Shown here: positions 1-7,055 of the stretch, piece by piece
Layout of the letters: every line of letters begins with the position of its first letter
Position numbering within the stretch: position 1 is the stretch's first letter
Assembly: GCA_003517965.1 (NCBI GenBank)
Contig: DOZO01000040.1
Span: 1-9,389 of the forward strand
Length of the DNA: 9,389 nucleotides
Direction of reading: 5' to 3'
DNA from: Desulfobulbaceae bacterium
GTDB lineage: Bacteria; Desulfobacterota; Desulfobulbia; Desulfobulbales; Desulfurivibrionaceae
Program-made: the position numbers and the translations under genes
The notes under the pieces: generated by a model
The model's input: the letters and a program-made list of their open reading frames with translations, nothing else
The model's database searches: none
Told to the model about the DNA's origin: nothing

Positions 1-1354
1 GGGGCAGGCCCAGGGCGCGGCGCAGGTCGGCAACGGCAAGACGTTGGGCACATTCCGCCATGATTCGTCGCACTAAGGCGTCGGTCAGCTGGTTTTCTAT
101 CCCGATAAGATCGGCGGAAAGCAGCTTGCCTTCCAGGAAACGGAGGCGATTGATGCGGGCACTTTCCTGGGCCTGAGCCACACTTTTGTTCGTAACCTGT
201 AAACGCTCCCTGGCTTCCTGTACGGTAAATTCGGCCTGTTTCACCTCAAGGCTGATAGCCAACTCGGTTTTTCGCTTCCGTTCCTGCGCCTCGGCAAGCA
301 GGGCAGACGCCTTGGTAATCTCAGCCGTGGTTCGGCCTCCTTCAGCAAGATTGAACTGTAACCTGATGCCGGCTTGCCATGAGTCGCCCGAGCCGTTTGT
401 GACATAGCCTTGGTCGGTATCATATCCCGCGTAGCCTTCGAGAGATGGATAATGGCCGCCCTGAACCTGCCGAACTCTGGCCTTGGCCGCCAGAATCAGG
501 GCCTCCATGCTTCTCAGCTCATGGCGTTGGTTATGGGTGCCAAGCGGTGGAATATCTTGGGGCCCATCCTGGGCTGAATCAAGTGCCAACGGACTGTCGT
601 CAAGACCAAGCAGACTAAGAAAAATCCTCTGGCTCATTGCCAGACTATGCCGGGTTTGGCTTAGATTTTCCTGTGCCTTGGCCTGCTGCACTTCCAGATC
701 GAGGAGATCGTTCTTGAGTAGAACCCCTTCCTGATAACGGGCCTGCGCCACGGACAGGGAAGCCGTAATTGCCGCTACTGCCGACTGTCTGGCCTTGATA
801 AGTTCTTCTGCCTGGATGATGAGTTGAAAAGTTCGAACCACCTCAAAGGTAAGTTGGGCCTGTACTGCGGCCAGCTCCATCTGCGAGGAAACAGCCTGAG
901 CTTCGACGGCCTTCAGTCCGGCCAGATCGCGACCGCCGTTGTAAAAACGGTAGCCCAGCCTGACTCCTAGGTTAAGGTTGTCGGTGCGACCTGGATTATT
1001 GAAGTCGATAGTGTTGTGAAAGGCCCCCTGGTTCAGAATATTGCCGAAGGAGTACATGGGGTTGTTGGTCTGGTCGTACTTGGTGTTCAGATCCAGCTTT
1101 GGGTAAAATGAGGATCTCTCCATGCTGATGGCGGCCTGGGCCGCTTCAATTCTGTTTTTGCCCATCCGGCTGTCCGGGTTGTTTCTGACGGCAAAACGAA
1201 CCGCATGGCGGAGGGTCCACACCTCAGGTATCGCGGTTTTGGCAGCCTGGGAAGGGCTGGCCATGAGCAGGAGTCCGAGAAAAAAGAGGCTGATCCTGCG
1301 CCAGGAAGGCAGGAAATGGCTGGCACTTTTGGTATATGGGAATCGTTGGCGCAT
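1..1354 (-). CDS. TolC-family outer membrane efflux protein (partial, C-terminal end off the left edge)
   Basis: Outer-membrane channel of the TolC/OEP family, the exit duct of tripartite efflux pumps or type I secretion systems. Reading the minus strand gives 451 residues without a stop. Residues 1-38 form a signal peptide: basic n-region, hydrophobic core ISLFFLGLLLMA, likely cleavage near SQA/AK. After it come long amphipathic helices in two pseudo-repeats. Each carries the family hallmark of an Ala/Gln-rich helix followed by R-[YF]-x-E-G (ARYQEG near 206 and LRFLEGK near 404). The visible sequence ends LRRALGLP, typical of the extreme C-terminus, so only a few residues are missing. The start is uncertain: an in-frame ATG lies nine codons upstream at 1381 and neither has a clear ribosome binding site. 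I prefer 1354 because it gives the shorter n-region. No pump partner is visible, so the substrate is unknown. Confidence 0.9.
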   Translation of the reverse strand, partial: MRQRFPYTKSASHFLPSWRRISLFFLGLLLMASPSQAAKTAIPEVWTLRHAVRFAVRNNPDSRMGKNRIEAAQAAISMERSSFYPKLDLNTKYDQTNNPMYSFGNILNQGAFHNTIDFNNPGRTDNLNLGVRLGYRFYNGGRDLAGLKAVEAQAVSSQMELAAVQAQLTFEVVRTFQLIIQAEELIKARQSAVAAITASLSVAQARYQEGVLLKNDLLDLEVQQAKAQENLSQTRHSLAMSQRIFLSLLGLDDSPLALDSAQDGPQDIPPLGTHNQRHELRSMEALILAAKARVRQVQGGHYPSLEGYAGYDTDQGYVTNGSGDSWQAGIRLQFNLAEGGRTTAEITKASALLAEAQERKRKTELAISLEVKQAEFTVQEARERLQVTNKSVAQAQESARINRLRFLEGKLLSADLIGIENQLTDALVRRIMAECAQRLAVADLRRALGLP

Positions 1355-1418
1355 GGTTTTAGAATCTTTTTGTAAAATCATTATGGCCAGGAAGCGAGCC
1401 TGAAAGACACTTAGTATT

Positions 1419-1432
1419 TAATTATATAATTA
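1419..1432. promoter_or_regulatory. 14-bp AT palindrome with a -10-like TATAAT ahead of the tolC-family gene
   Basis: TAATTATATAATTA is a perfect palindrome in the 1382-1468 gap between the two minus-strand genes. Read on the minus strand it contains TATAAT at 1426-1421, a perfect -10 hexamer about 40 bases ahead of the upstream start option at 1381. No good -35 lies 16-18 bases further upstream, so this is either an activator-dependent promoter or simply AT-rich sequence. The gap has no clear terminator hairpin after corA, so read-through from corA is also possible. Confidence 0.3.
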
Positions 1433-1468
1433 CAAGCCTAATTATTTGCCATATTTTTTTGCTTTTTT

Positions 1469-2551
1469 TCAAAACCATTTTTTATTTTTAAAATAGATCA
1501 ACATGGCTCCGGCTGTACTTGCCATCAGCAGGAGGGCGAAGGGATAGCCGAAATACCAGTTGAGTTCCGGCATGTTGAAGGGGCTCTGGCTGGTATTGAA
1601 ATTCATGCCGTACAGCCCGGCGATGAAGGTGAGGGGGATGAAGATCACGGCGAAGATGGTCAGCACCTTCATTACCTCATTCATCCGGTTGCTTACCGAG
1701 GAAAGGTAGATGTCGATCATGCCAGAGATGATATCCCGGAAGGTCTCCACCGTGTCAAGTACTTGAATGGTATGGTCGTAGAGATCTTTGAGATAGACCT
1801 GAGTTGAGGTCCCCATGAACGTGGTTTCATCCCGTTGCAATCCGTTGATGACCTCCCGAAGCGGCCAGACCGATTTGCGCAGCAGGATCATCTCTCGTTT
1901 CAGGAAGTGGATGGCCTGCAGGGTTTCCGGGGAAGGATCGGCAATCAGCTCCTCTTCCAGGTCCTCCACCTCTTCGCCGATTTTTTCGAGCACGGCAAAG
2001 AAGTTGTCCACCACCCTGTCGAGCAGGGAATACAACAGATAATCGACCCCCATTTGTCGGCTGCGACCCTTGTTATTTTCAAGGCGGGCCAGCACCTCGT
2101 CAAAAATATCGTCGTTTTTCTCGTGAAAGGTGAGCAGGTAGTTTGCACCAAGCACGAAGCTGATCTGCTCCATGCTCATCTCCTTGGTGTTTTCGTCATA
2201 TTTGATCAGATTAAGGACCAGGAACAAGTAGTCATCATAGTGATCAATTTTTGGCCGTTGGCCGGTATGAAGAATATCCTCGATGGTCAGAGGATGCAGG
2301 CCGAAACTGAGACAGAACCTGTCCACTGCCTCGGCGTCGTGCAGGCCGTGAACCCTGATCCAGGTGTTGCTACGGGTTTCTTTCAGCCGGTAAAATTCGT
2401 CAAGCCGGACGGGAGTGCTGAGGGACAGGTTGTCAGTATCGTAATCGACCATATCCAGGCCGAATTTTTCCGTTACTTTTTCGCCGATAAATATTGGGCT
2501 GCCAGGAGGAAGACCGGCTTTGCGTGAACTGGTTTTAACAAGTTTAAGCAT
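1469..2551 (-). CDS. corA: CorA-family magnesium/cobalt transport protein
   Basis: Inner-membrane pentameric channel for Mg2+ (also Co2+/Ni2+) uptake. At 360 residues it matches the Thermotoga-type CorA subfamily in length and layout. There is a large cytoplasmic N-terminal domain (WIRVHGLHDAEAV near 64-76, then HPLTIEDIL), long stalk helices at about 170-290, TM1 near 295-313, the signature YGMN at 314-317, a short external loop and TM2 near 335-354. The tail is basic (KNKKWF). The GMN motif that forms the selectivity filter is intact. The start ATG at 2551 is the natural N-terminus; only a weak purine-rich stretch precedes it. It lies upstream of the TolC-family gene on the same strand with about 90-115 bases between, so co-transcription is possible but no functional link is obvious. 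CorA versus a ZntB-like exporter cannot be fully settled from sequence. Confidence 0.95.
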   Translation of the reverse strand: MLKLVKTSSRKAGLPPGSPIFIGEKVTEKFGLDMVDYDTDNLSLSTPVRLDEFYRLKETRSNTWIRVHGLHDAEAVDRFCLSFGLHPLTIEDILHTGQRPKIDHYDDYLFLVLNLIKYDENTKEMSMEQISFVLGANYLLTFHEKNDDIFDEVLARLENNKGRSRQMGVDYLLYSLLDRVVDNFFAVLEKIGEEVEDLEEELIADPSPETLQAIHFLKREMILLRKSVWPLREVINGLQRDETTFMGTSTQVYLKDLYDHTIQVLDTVETFRDIISGMIDIYLSSVSNRMNEVMKVLTIFAVIFIPLTFIAGLYGMNFNTSQSPFNMPELNWYFGYPFALLLMASTAGAMLIYFKNKKWF

Positions 2552-2591
2552 CTCTGGTTCTCATTATGGAGCATAGGTTTGTGAAGGTAAA

Positions 2592-2618
2592 GACATACCG
2601 CCCGTTATTTATTGTCAA
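2592..2618 (-). promoter_or_regulatory. Candidate corA promoter
   Basis: On the minus strand a perfect TTGACA lies at 2618-2613. A weak -10 candidate, TATGTC, follows at 2597-2592 with a 15-base spacer, shorter than optimal. This would start transcription about 35 bases ahead of the corA ATG. The -35 is convincing, the -10 is not. Confidence 0.35.
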
Positions 2619-2634
2619 TAGGATAACATACCCA

Positions 2635-2715
2635 ATGCGCAAGGCCCTCAAGTTATTTTTTAGTTTCAGTGGCAGAGTGGATGAAGATTTACGTCGTCAA
2701 GCCGCAAAAAAATAA
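2635..2715 (+). CDS. Possible 26-residue small basic peptide ahead of the DUF116 gene
   Basis: A short open frame begins at ATG 2635 and ends at TAA 2713-2715, only 14 bases before the DUF116 start. The peptide starts MRKALKLFFSFSGRV and ends in a charged, basic tail (DEDLRRQAAKK), so an amphipathic or membrane-associated helix is conceivable. An AGGA sits 11 bases upstream of the ATG, further than ideal. I recognise no family. It may be a true microprotein or leader that couples translation to the next gene, which itself lacks a Shine-Dalgarno sequence, or it may be chance. The surrounding 2552-2729 intergenic region holds no other gene I can support. Confidence 0.25.
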   Translation: MRKALKLFFSFSGRVDEDLRRQAAKK

Positions 2716-2729
2716 TTACAATCATTACT

Positions 2730-3341
2730 ATGCTAATATCCTCTCTCCCATCCTGGCTGACTCTTCCCGTGTTGGTTTTGTGCTACCGTCCCCTGATCAG
2801 ATTTTTTCCTAAGATGGACAAGGATGCTTATGTCCGTAAGGTCGTAATGGCGGGGAACCGTTTTTTTCACAGCAGGTTTGTCCGGACGCCATATGCGAAA
2901 AGAATGCTTTTTTTGCCATATTGTCTGCGCTCACCAGGGTGTGCCACGGTCATCGATCAGGAAAAAGGTCTGTTGTGTCTGGATAGTTGCCTTATCCCCT
3001 GCCGTTTGCGGGAGACGAGGGAGATGGCTTTGGCCCTTGGTTATCTGGATGTCCAGGTGGTGGTGAGCGGCAAGCTGCATAAGAAAGACGGGGTGCTGCG
3101 TAGCAGAGATTTTCTGGTTCGTCAAATCGCTCAGTACCAGCCGTACGCAGTGCTGGGTTGTCTGTGCACCAAAGATTTGCGAGAGAAATATCTGCGCGCC
3201 GCCAATATTTCGCCGAAGGGTGCTTTGGGTGAGCACGGACTTAAAGTTATCTCTCAGGTTTGCCTGCTCAAGGATTGTAAATGTCGGCAAAGTTCTGTGG
3301 ACTGGCAGGAGCTTGAGACGCTTATTCGGGCAAAGGATTGA
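2730..3341 (+). CDS. DUF116 domain protein, cysteine-rich
   Basis: A 203-residue protein matching the DUF116 pattern: LPYCLR near 63-67, a second Cys at 71, then C83-x3-C87-x3-C91, and a later block with C144, C146, C178, C183 and C185. DUF116 is an uncharacterised family of mostly anaerobic bacteria and archaea; its conserved cysteines suggest a bound metal or Fe-S cluster, which is inference. The stretch SLPSWLTLPVLVLCY near residues 5-19 is hydrophobic and could be a membrane anchor. An internal Met at residue 29 would remove it. ATG 2730 has no Shine-Dalgarno sequence, and an in-frame stop lies upstream at 2682-2684. It ends nine bases before the PAS-GGDEF-EAL gene, so the two are almost certainly co-transcribed. 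The usual CxxC-type spacing in the central motif is altered here (CLDSC). Confidence 0.8.
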   Translation: MLISSLPSWLTLPVLVLCYRPLIRFFPKMDKDAYVRKVVMAGNRFFHSRFVRTPYAKRMLFLPYCLRSPGCATVIDQEKGLLCLDSCLIPCRLRETREMALALGYLDVQVVVSGKLHKKDGVLRSRDFLVRQIAQYQPYAVLGCLCTKDLREKYLRAANISPKGALGEHGLKVISQVCLLKDCKCRQSSVDWQELETLIRAKD

Positions 3342-3350
3342 AAAGGTATT

Positions 3351-5252
3351 ATGAAACGACAAATTAAATCGTTGTCTGAAAAGATATCTGCCTCCGAAGG
3401 TCAGGGCACAGAGTCTGATATTCTGCACGCACTTAAGGTGTGCCAGCGTGAGTTAGAAAGACAAAATGAGGTGCTCCGGAAGGCGCGGCTGGATTTGGAA
3501 AAATCCAGAGATCGCAAGAGAGAATCTGAGTGCTTGAGTAAAAAAATCTTAAATAACATTGAAGAGGGCTGTATCACTATCGACCGTGATTACCGTATTC
3601 TCACTGCCAATCGGGCTTATGCAGAACGGGTTGGCGCTTCCGTGGACGAAATTATTGGTCGGTACTGTTTCGAGGTTTCGCATCATTTGAAGCGGCCCTG
3701 TTTTGAGAATGGTGAGGATTGTGCGGTACGGAACGTTTTTGCCACCGGCACCTCTCACATCGCGGTCCATAATCACTACGATGCCGCGAGTGCTCCAGTT
3801 TACATGGAATGCAAGGCCTATGCCCTGGTCACTGACGATAAGGGTGAGGTGCAGACGGCACTCGAAGTCGTCACTGATATCAGTGAAAAGAGGACGAGGG
3901 AAGCTGAAATTCATCGGCTGGCCTTTTATGATCCTTTAACCTGTCTGCCCAATCGTCGTTTGCTTCTGGACCGGCTGGAGCAGTCCTTCATTGCAGGGGC
4001 TCGCAATGGCCAGTACAGTGCGATGTTGTTTCTGGATCTGGATCATTTCAAGGCCTTGAATGATAGCATGGGGCATGATGTCGGTGATCTGTTGCTGATT
4101 AAGGTGGCAGATCGCCTGCGGACGATACTGCGTAAGGGTGATACAGTCTCACGGCAGGAAGACACGGTGTCACGGCAGGGCGGTGATGAATTTGTGTTGC
4201 TGTTGAAAGATCTGGGTCCGGATATGCGAGTCGCGATTACTCGTACCGGTTATGTAGCTGAAAAGATCCGTGCCAGTTTTGATCAGCCTTTCATTATTGA
4301 GAACAACGAACAGCACATAACTGCGAGTATCGGTATCTGTTTGTTTTCCGGTTATGATATCACCGTACATGAACTGTTTAAGTACGTCGATACCGCCATT
4401 TATCAGGCAAAGGCAGCCGGGCGTAACAATGTGCGTTTTTTTGATCCGGCTATGCAGGCGACTCTGGAGGAATCGAGTGCCCTGGAAAAGGCCCTGCGCC
4501 AAACCATCAGCTTGCGGCAGTTTCAGCTTCACTATCAACCTCAGACAGACAGCTATGGGCGGATCATCGGGGCCGAAGCCCTTTTACGCTGGAATCATCC
4601 AAGTCGCGGGTCGATCTCGCCCTCGGCTTTTATTCCACTGGCCGAGGAGACCGGGTTTATTCTTCCTATTGGCCGTTGGGTGCTGGAAGAGGCCTGCGCC
4701 AAACTCAAGACCTGGTCCGAGATCCCAGCCGCCAGTGGCTTGCGGATAGCAGTAAACGTCAGTGCCCGGCAGTTTCGGCAGCCGGATTTTGTCGCCGCTG
4801 TGCAGCAGATTATTGAGGCAACCGGTGCCAATCCCGCGCGGCTTAAACTCGAACTGACCGAAAGTCTGGTGTTGACGGATATCGCCGATACCATTGCCAA
4901 GATGCGGGCACTGGGGGATATTGGCATTGGTTTTTCCATGGACGACTTCGGCACCGGCTACTCATCCCTTTCCCAACTAAAGCGCCTGCCCTTGGAGCAG
5001 CTGAAGATAGATCAGTCTTTTATCCGCGATCTCGGCGTCGGGCCAAATGATGACGCCATTGTTGAGACCATCATCGCAATGGGCCGTACCATGGGTTTTA
5101 ACGTTATTGCCGAAGGCGTGGAGACCGAGGATCAGTTGTCTTTTCTGATTCGTTACGGCTGTGATGCCTATCAGGGTTTTCTTTTTAGTCGACCGGTGTC
5201 GGCGGCGGCGTTTGAGCACTTGCTGACGCTGGGTTGCCTGGACAGGAAATAA
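3351..5252 (+). CDS. PAS-GGDEF-EAL bifunctional cyclic-di-GMP signalling protein
   Basis: A 633-residue cytoplasmic protein with no membrane segment. Residues 1-62 are a charged predicted coiled coil. Residues 65-180 form a PAS domain with a Cys/His cluster (C106, H111, H112, C117, C124). Residues 187-365 are GGDEF, with metal ligand D229, substrate residues N237 and D246, and an intact GGDEF at 277-281, so diguanylate cyclase activity is plausible. Residues 375-625 are EAL, with E409 (EALLRW), N469, E504, D531-D532, K552, E588 and Q608 all present, so phosphodiesterase activity is also likely. Just before GGDEF a seven-residue tandem duplication (264-270 and 271-277) gives two RxxD inhibitory-site motifs, R261-D264 and R268-D271. 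AAGG just upstream supports ATG 3351. Second gene of the operon; the next start is six bases after its stop. Which activity dominates cannot be told from sequence. Confidence 0.95.
   Translation: MKRQIKSLSEKISASEGQGTESDILHALKVCQRELERQNEVLRKARLDLEKSRDRKRESECLSKKILNNIEEGCITIDRDYRILTANRAYAERVGASVDEIIGRYCFEVSHHLKRPCFENGEDCAVRNVFATGTSHIAVHNHYDAASAPVYMECKAYALVTDDKGEVQTALEVVTDISEKRTREAEIHRLAFYDPLTCLPNRRLLLDRLEQSFIAGARNGQYSAMLFLDLDHFKALNDSMGHDVGDLLLIKVADRLRTILRKGDTVSRQEDTVSRQGGDEFVLLLKDLGPDMRVAITRTGYVAEKIRASFDQPFIIENNEQHITASIGICLFSGYDITVHELFKYVDTAIYQAKAAGRNNVRFFDPAMQATLEESSALEKALRQTISLRQFQLHYQPQTDSYGRIIGAEALLRWNHPSRGSISPSAFIPLAEETGFILPIGRWVLEEACAKLKTWSEIPAASGLRIAVNVSARQFRQPDFVAAVQQIIEATGANPARLKLELTESLVLTDIADTIAKMRALGDIGIGFSMDDFGTGYSSLSQLKRLPLEQLKIDQSFIRDLGVGPNDDAIVETIIAMGRTMGFNVIAEGVETEDQLSFLIRYGCDAYQGFLFSRPVSAAAFEHLLTLGCLDRK
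4140..4181 (+). repeat. 21-bp imperfect tandem duplication inside the GGDEF domain
   Basis: Copies at 4140-4160 and 4161-4181 match at 16 of 21 bases and encode DTVSRQE and DTVSRQG. Three of the five differences are synonymous third-position changes; the other two turn the last codon from Glu to Gly. The reading frame is preserved. The drift between copies shows that the duplication is old enough to have accumulated silent changes, which argues against a sequencing artefact. Confidence 0.9.
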
Positions 5253-5256
5253 CAGA

Positions 5257-5275
5257 ACGTGTTATTTTCACACGT
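5257..5275 (+). promoter_or_regulatory. Hairpin covering the hydroxylase start codon
   Basis: ACGTGT at 5257-5262 and ACACGT at 5270-5275 form a six-pair stem with a seven-base loop. The left arm contains the GTG start at 5259-5261 and the right arm contains the next in-frame GTG at 5274-5276 in part. In mRNA this could mask initiation until ribosomes finishing the upstream gene, whose stop is six bases before, open it. This is a translational-coupling hypothesis; the stem is short. Confidence 0.3.
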
Positions 5276-6068
5276 GACATATCGGGAACTCTATGTAATC
5301 AAGCCTTACCTGTACTGGGCAGGCGTTGTTTTTTTTCTGCTGTGCGAACAGCGTTTTTCCTATCGTACGCCCACCGTGTCCCGATCCAGACGCTGGCTTG
5401 CCAATATACCGTTGTCTATTTTGAATGGCACGATCTACCATTTCCTGTACACCAGCACTATTATCGTTTTGATTCTCGCCGGGCAGGAGAAAAATTTTGG
5501 TCTGCTCAATGTCTGGCTTTTGCCAGATTGGCTGAAGATTGTTGCTGGCATCTTGATTCTGGATTTTTTCATCTATCTTTGGCATCTGCTCACCCATGTG
5601 CTCCCCTTCCTCTGGCGGTTTCACCGGGTTCACCATAGCGATCTGAATATGGACGTGACCACAGGCAACCGGTTTCATCTGGGCGAGTTTCTCTTTACCG
5701 GTCTGATCAGGCTGGCGGTGATTTATACCTTCGGCATTGGCCTGGCCGCCTACATTCTTTTTGAAATCCTGATCAATCTGGTCGTGCAGTTCCATCATAG
5801 CAGCATCAGAGTACCCTCTTGGTTCGAAAGAGCGTGGGCGCTTCTCTTTGTTCCGCCTTTTTTGCACCGCATCCATCATTCCGTGCGAATCAGAGAGCGT
5901 GATGCTAATTACGGGGTGATCTTTTCCATCTGGGATCGAATGCTGGGTACCCTGACTACTGCGGTGGCGCAGGAAAAAATCGTTATCGGCATCGGTTCGC
6001 ACCGGGAAATAGGGCAGCTGGGATTCTGGCGACTACTGGCGTTGCCTTTCACTCGTAATACCTCGTGA
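5259..6068 (+). CDS. Fatty acid hydroxylase / sterol desaturase superfamily membrane protein
   Basis: Integral membrane diiron oxygenase of the fatty acid hydroxylase superfamily, 269 residues. The histidine ligand motifs are all present: H109-x3-H113 (in DFFIYLWHLLTH), H122-x2-H125-H126, H179-H180, and H203-x2-H206-H207 followed by NYG at 217-219. Hydrophobic spans lie near 18-30, 50-75, 92-108 and 143-176. Such enzymes use O2 to hydroxylate or desaturate lipids (fatty acyl chains, sterols, carotenoids, alkylglycerols); the substrate here cannot be inferred. The start is GTG 5259 with AGGAAA about 10 bases upstream, overlapping the end of the preceding gene. A six-pair hairpin covers this start. 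It ends 19 bases before the rhodanese/ferritin-like gene. An O2-using enzyme in a likely anaerobe fits an oxygen-response or O2-consumption role, but that is inference. Confidence 0.9.
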   Translation: MLFSHVTYRELYVIKPYLYWAGVVFFLLCEQRFSYRTPTVSRSRRWLANIPLSILNGTIYHFLYTSTIIVLILAGQEKNFGLLNVWLLPDWLKIVAGILILDFFIYLWHLLTHVLPFLWRFHRVHHSDLNMDVTTGNRFHLGEFLFTGLIRLAVIYTFGIGLAAYILFEILINLVVQFHHSSIRVPSWFERAWALLFVPPFLHRIHHSVRIRERDANYGVIFSIWDRMLGTLTTAVAQEKIVIGIGSHREIGQLGFWRLLALPFTRNTS

Positions 6069-6087
6069 AAACAGAATGGAGTGGATA

Positions 6088-6912
6088 ATGAACTGGAAGA
6101 ATTTGTTTAGGGCGGGTGCGAATTTTACTGTGGCCCAGGCCAAGGAGTATATGGAGGCGCGGGGAGCGGAGGCATATCAACTGTTGGATGTCCGGCAGCC
6201 TAAGGAGTATGAGGCCGGGCATCTGGCCGGAGCCATCCTTATCCCGCTCAAGGAGCTGCCCGGACGGCTTGCCGAGCTGGTAAAGGAGGAGCCGGTTATT
6301 GTCTATTGTGCTGTTGGCGGTAGAAGCAAGGCTGCAGCCCAATTACTTGCCGGGAATGATTTTGTAAGCGTTTACAATATGGTCGGGGGGATCAAGGCCT
6401 GGCAGGGGATGCAGGCCAAGGGGCCGATAGAGGCCGGGCTTGAGTTTTTTACCGGTCAGGAAGACTATGAAGATGGGTTGAGTCTGGCGTATGCCATGGA
6501 GGATGGTCTGCAAAAGTTTTATCAGCACCTGGCTGTGCGGGCTAAGAATGAGGAAGATCGACAGCTTTATACCAGGCTGATGACCTTTGAGGACAAGCAC
6601 AAGGCCCGGCTTCTTGCCGAGTACCGGCGGCAAGCACACGGGCCTGAGACCATAGCGGGCCAAGGTCCGGCTGGAATAATGGAGGGTGGCGGCAGGGTGC
6701 AGGATTTTCTCGCTCAGACCGACGCTTATCTGCAAGGCCCGCAGGATATCCTGGAGTTGGCGATGATGCTTGAAACCCAGGCCCTTGACCTTTACAGCCG
6801 TATGGCGCAAAAAAGTGAGCAACAAAAGGTTCGGACGTTTTTTTTGGGGCTGGCTGATGAGGAAAAATCGCATCTTGCTTTTCTTGCAGAGGCGCTGGAT
6901 AAGATATTGTGA
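6088..6912 (+). CDS. Rhodanese - ferritin-like (rubrerythrin-type) diiron fusion protein
   Basis: A 274-residue soluble two-domain protein. Residues about 13-110 are a rhodanese domain (LLDVRQPKEYEAGHLAGA at 32-49) with catalytic Cys74 in the loop C-A-V-G-G-R-S, so it can carry a persulfide. Residues about 125-272 are a four-helix ferritin-like domain with diiron ligands in order: E138 followed by FY, E168-x2-H171, E229 followed by LDLY, and E259-x2-H262. There is no C-terminal rubredoxin CxxC module, unlike classical rubrerythrin. Likely roles are peroxide or O2 reduction or sulfur handling under oxidative stress. I chose ATG 6088 because GGAG lies six bases before it; an in-frame ATG at 6076 (278 residues) has no Shine-Dalgarno sequence. 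Last gene of the operon, 48 bases before a strong terminator. Confidence 0.9.
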   Translation: MNWKNLFRAGANFTVAQAKEYMEARGAEAYQLLDVRQPKEYEAGHLAGAILIPLKELPGRLAELVKEEPVIVYCAVGGRSKAAAQLLAGNDFVSVYNMVGGIKAWQGMQAKGPIEAGLEFFTGQEDYEDGLSLAYAMEDGLQKFYQHLAVRAKNEEDRQLYTRLMTFEDKHKARLLAEYRRQAHGPETIAGQGPAGIMEGGGRVQDFLAQTDAYLQGPQDILELAMMLETQALDLYSRMAQKSEQQKVRTFFLGLADEEKSHLAFLAEALDKIL

Positions 6913-6959
6913 TAACTTTAGCCCAATCGCTAAGCACGAAGCTGATTTCTCCTGATGGT

Positions 6960-7007
6960 ACCGTCTGTCTCGCTTCTTTTCCCTGGCTGAGACAGACGGT
7001 TTTTTTT
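6960..7007 (+). terminator. Strong intrinsic terminator of the DUF116-to-rhodanese operon
   Basis: A perfect 11-pair stem, CCGTCTGTCTC at 6961-6971 with GAGACAGACGG at 6989-6999, is extended by an A-T pair (6960/7000). The loop is 17 bases and a run of eight T residues (7000-7007) follows at once. It separates the operon from the molybdenum locus. There is no A-tract on the other side, so it works for plus-strand transcripts only. Confidence 0.95.
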
Positions 7008-7029
7008 GGCGAAAAAGATCTTGCGTAGT

Positions 7030-7053
7030 CGCTATATTATGGTAAATATAACG
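7030..7053. promoter_or_regulatory. ModE-like operator ahead of the regulator gene
   Basis: CGCTATAT - eight bases - ATATAACG. The half-sites are inverted repeats with one mismatch. The layout matches the E. coli ModE operator pattern, CGTTATAT and ATATAACG-like half-sites separated by eight bases. It ends two bases before ATG 7056, implying autoregulation of the downstream ModE-type gene. I could not assign a confident -35/-10 pair; the AT-rich operator probably overlaps the -10 and the transcription start. Confidence 0.75.
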
Positions 7054-7055
7054 CC

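Noticed and set aside
186..734. Plus-strand ORFs at 186-407 and 483-734
   Set aside because: Both are antisense to the TolC-family gene, which reads open across the whole interval on the minus strand.
1835..2527. 230-codon plus-strand ORF opposite corA
   Set aside because: Mirror frame of a clear CorA coding sequence; no recognisable domain in its translation.
5268..6002. 244-codon minus-strand ORF opposite the hydroxylase gene
   Set aside because: Fully antisense to a gene with all histidine ligand motifs; its translation shows no family features.
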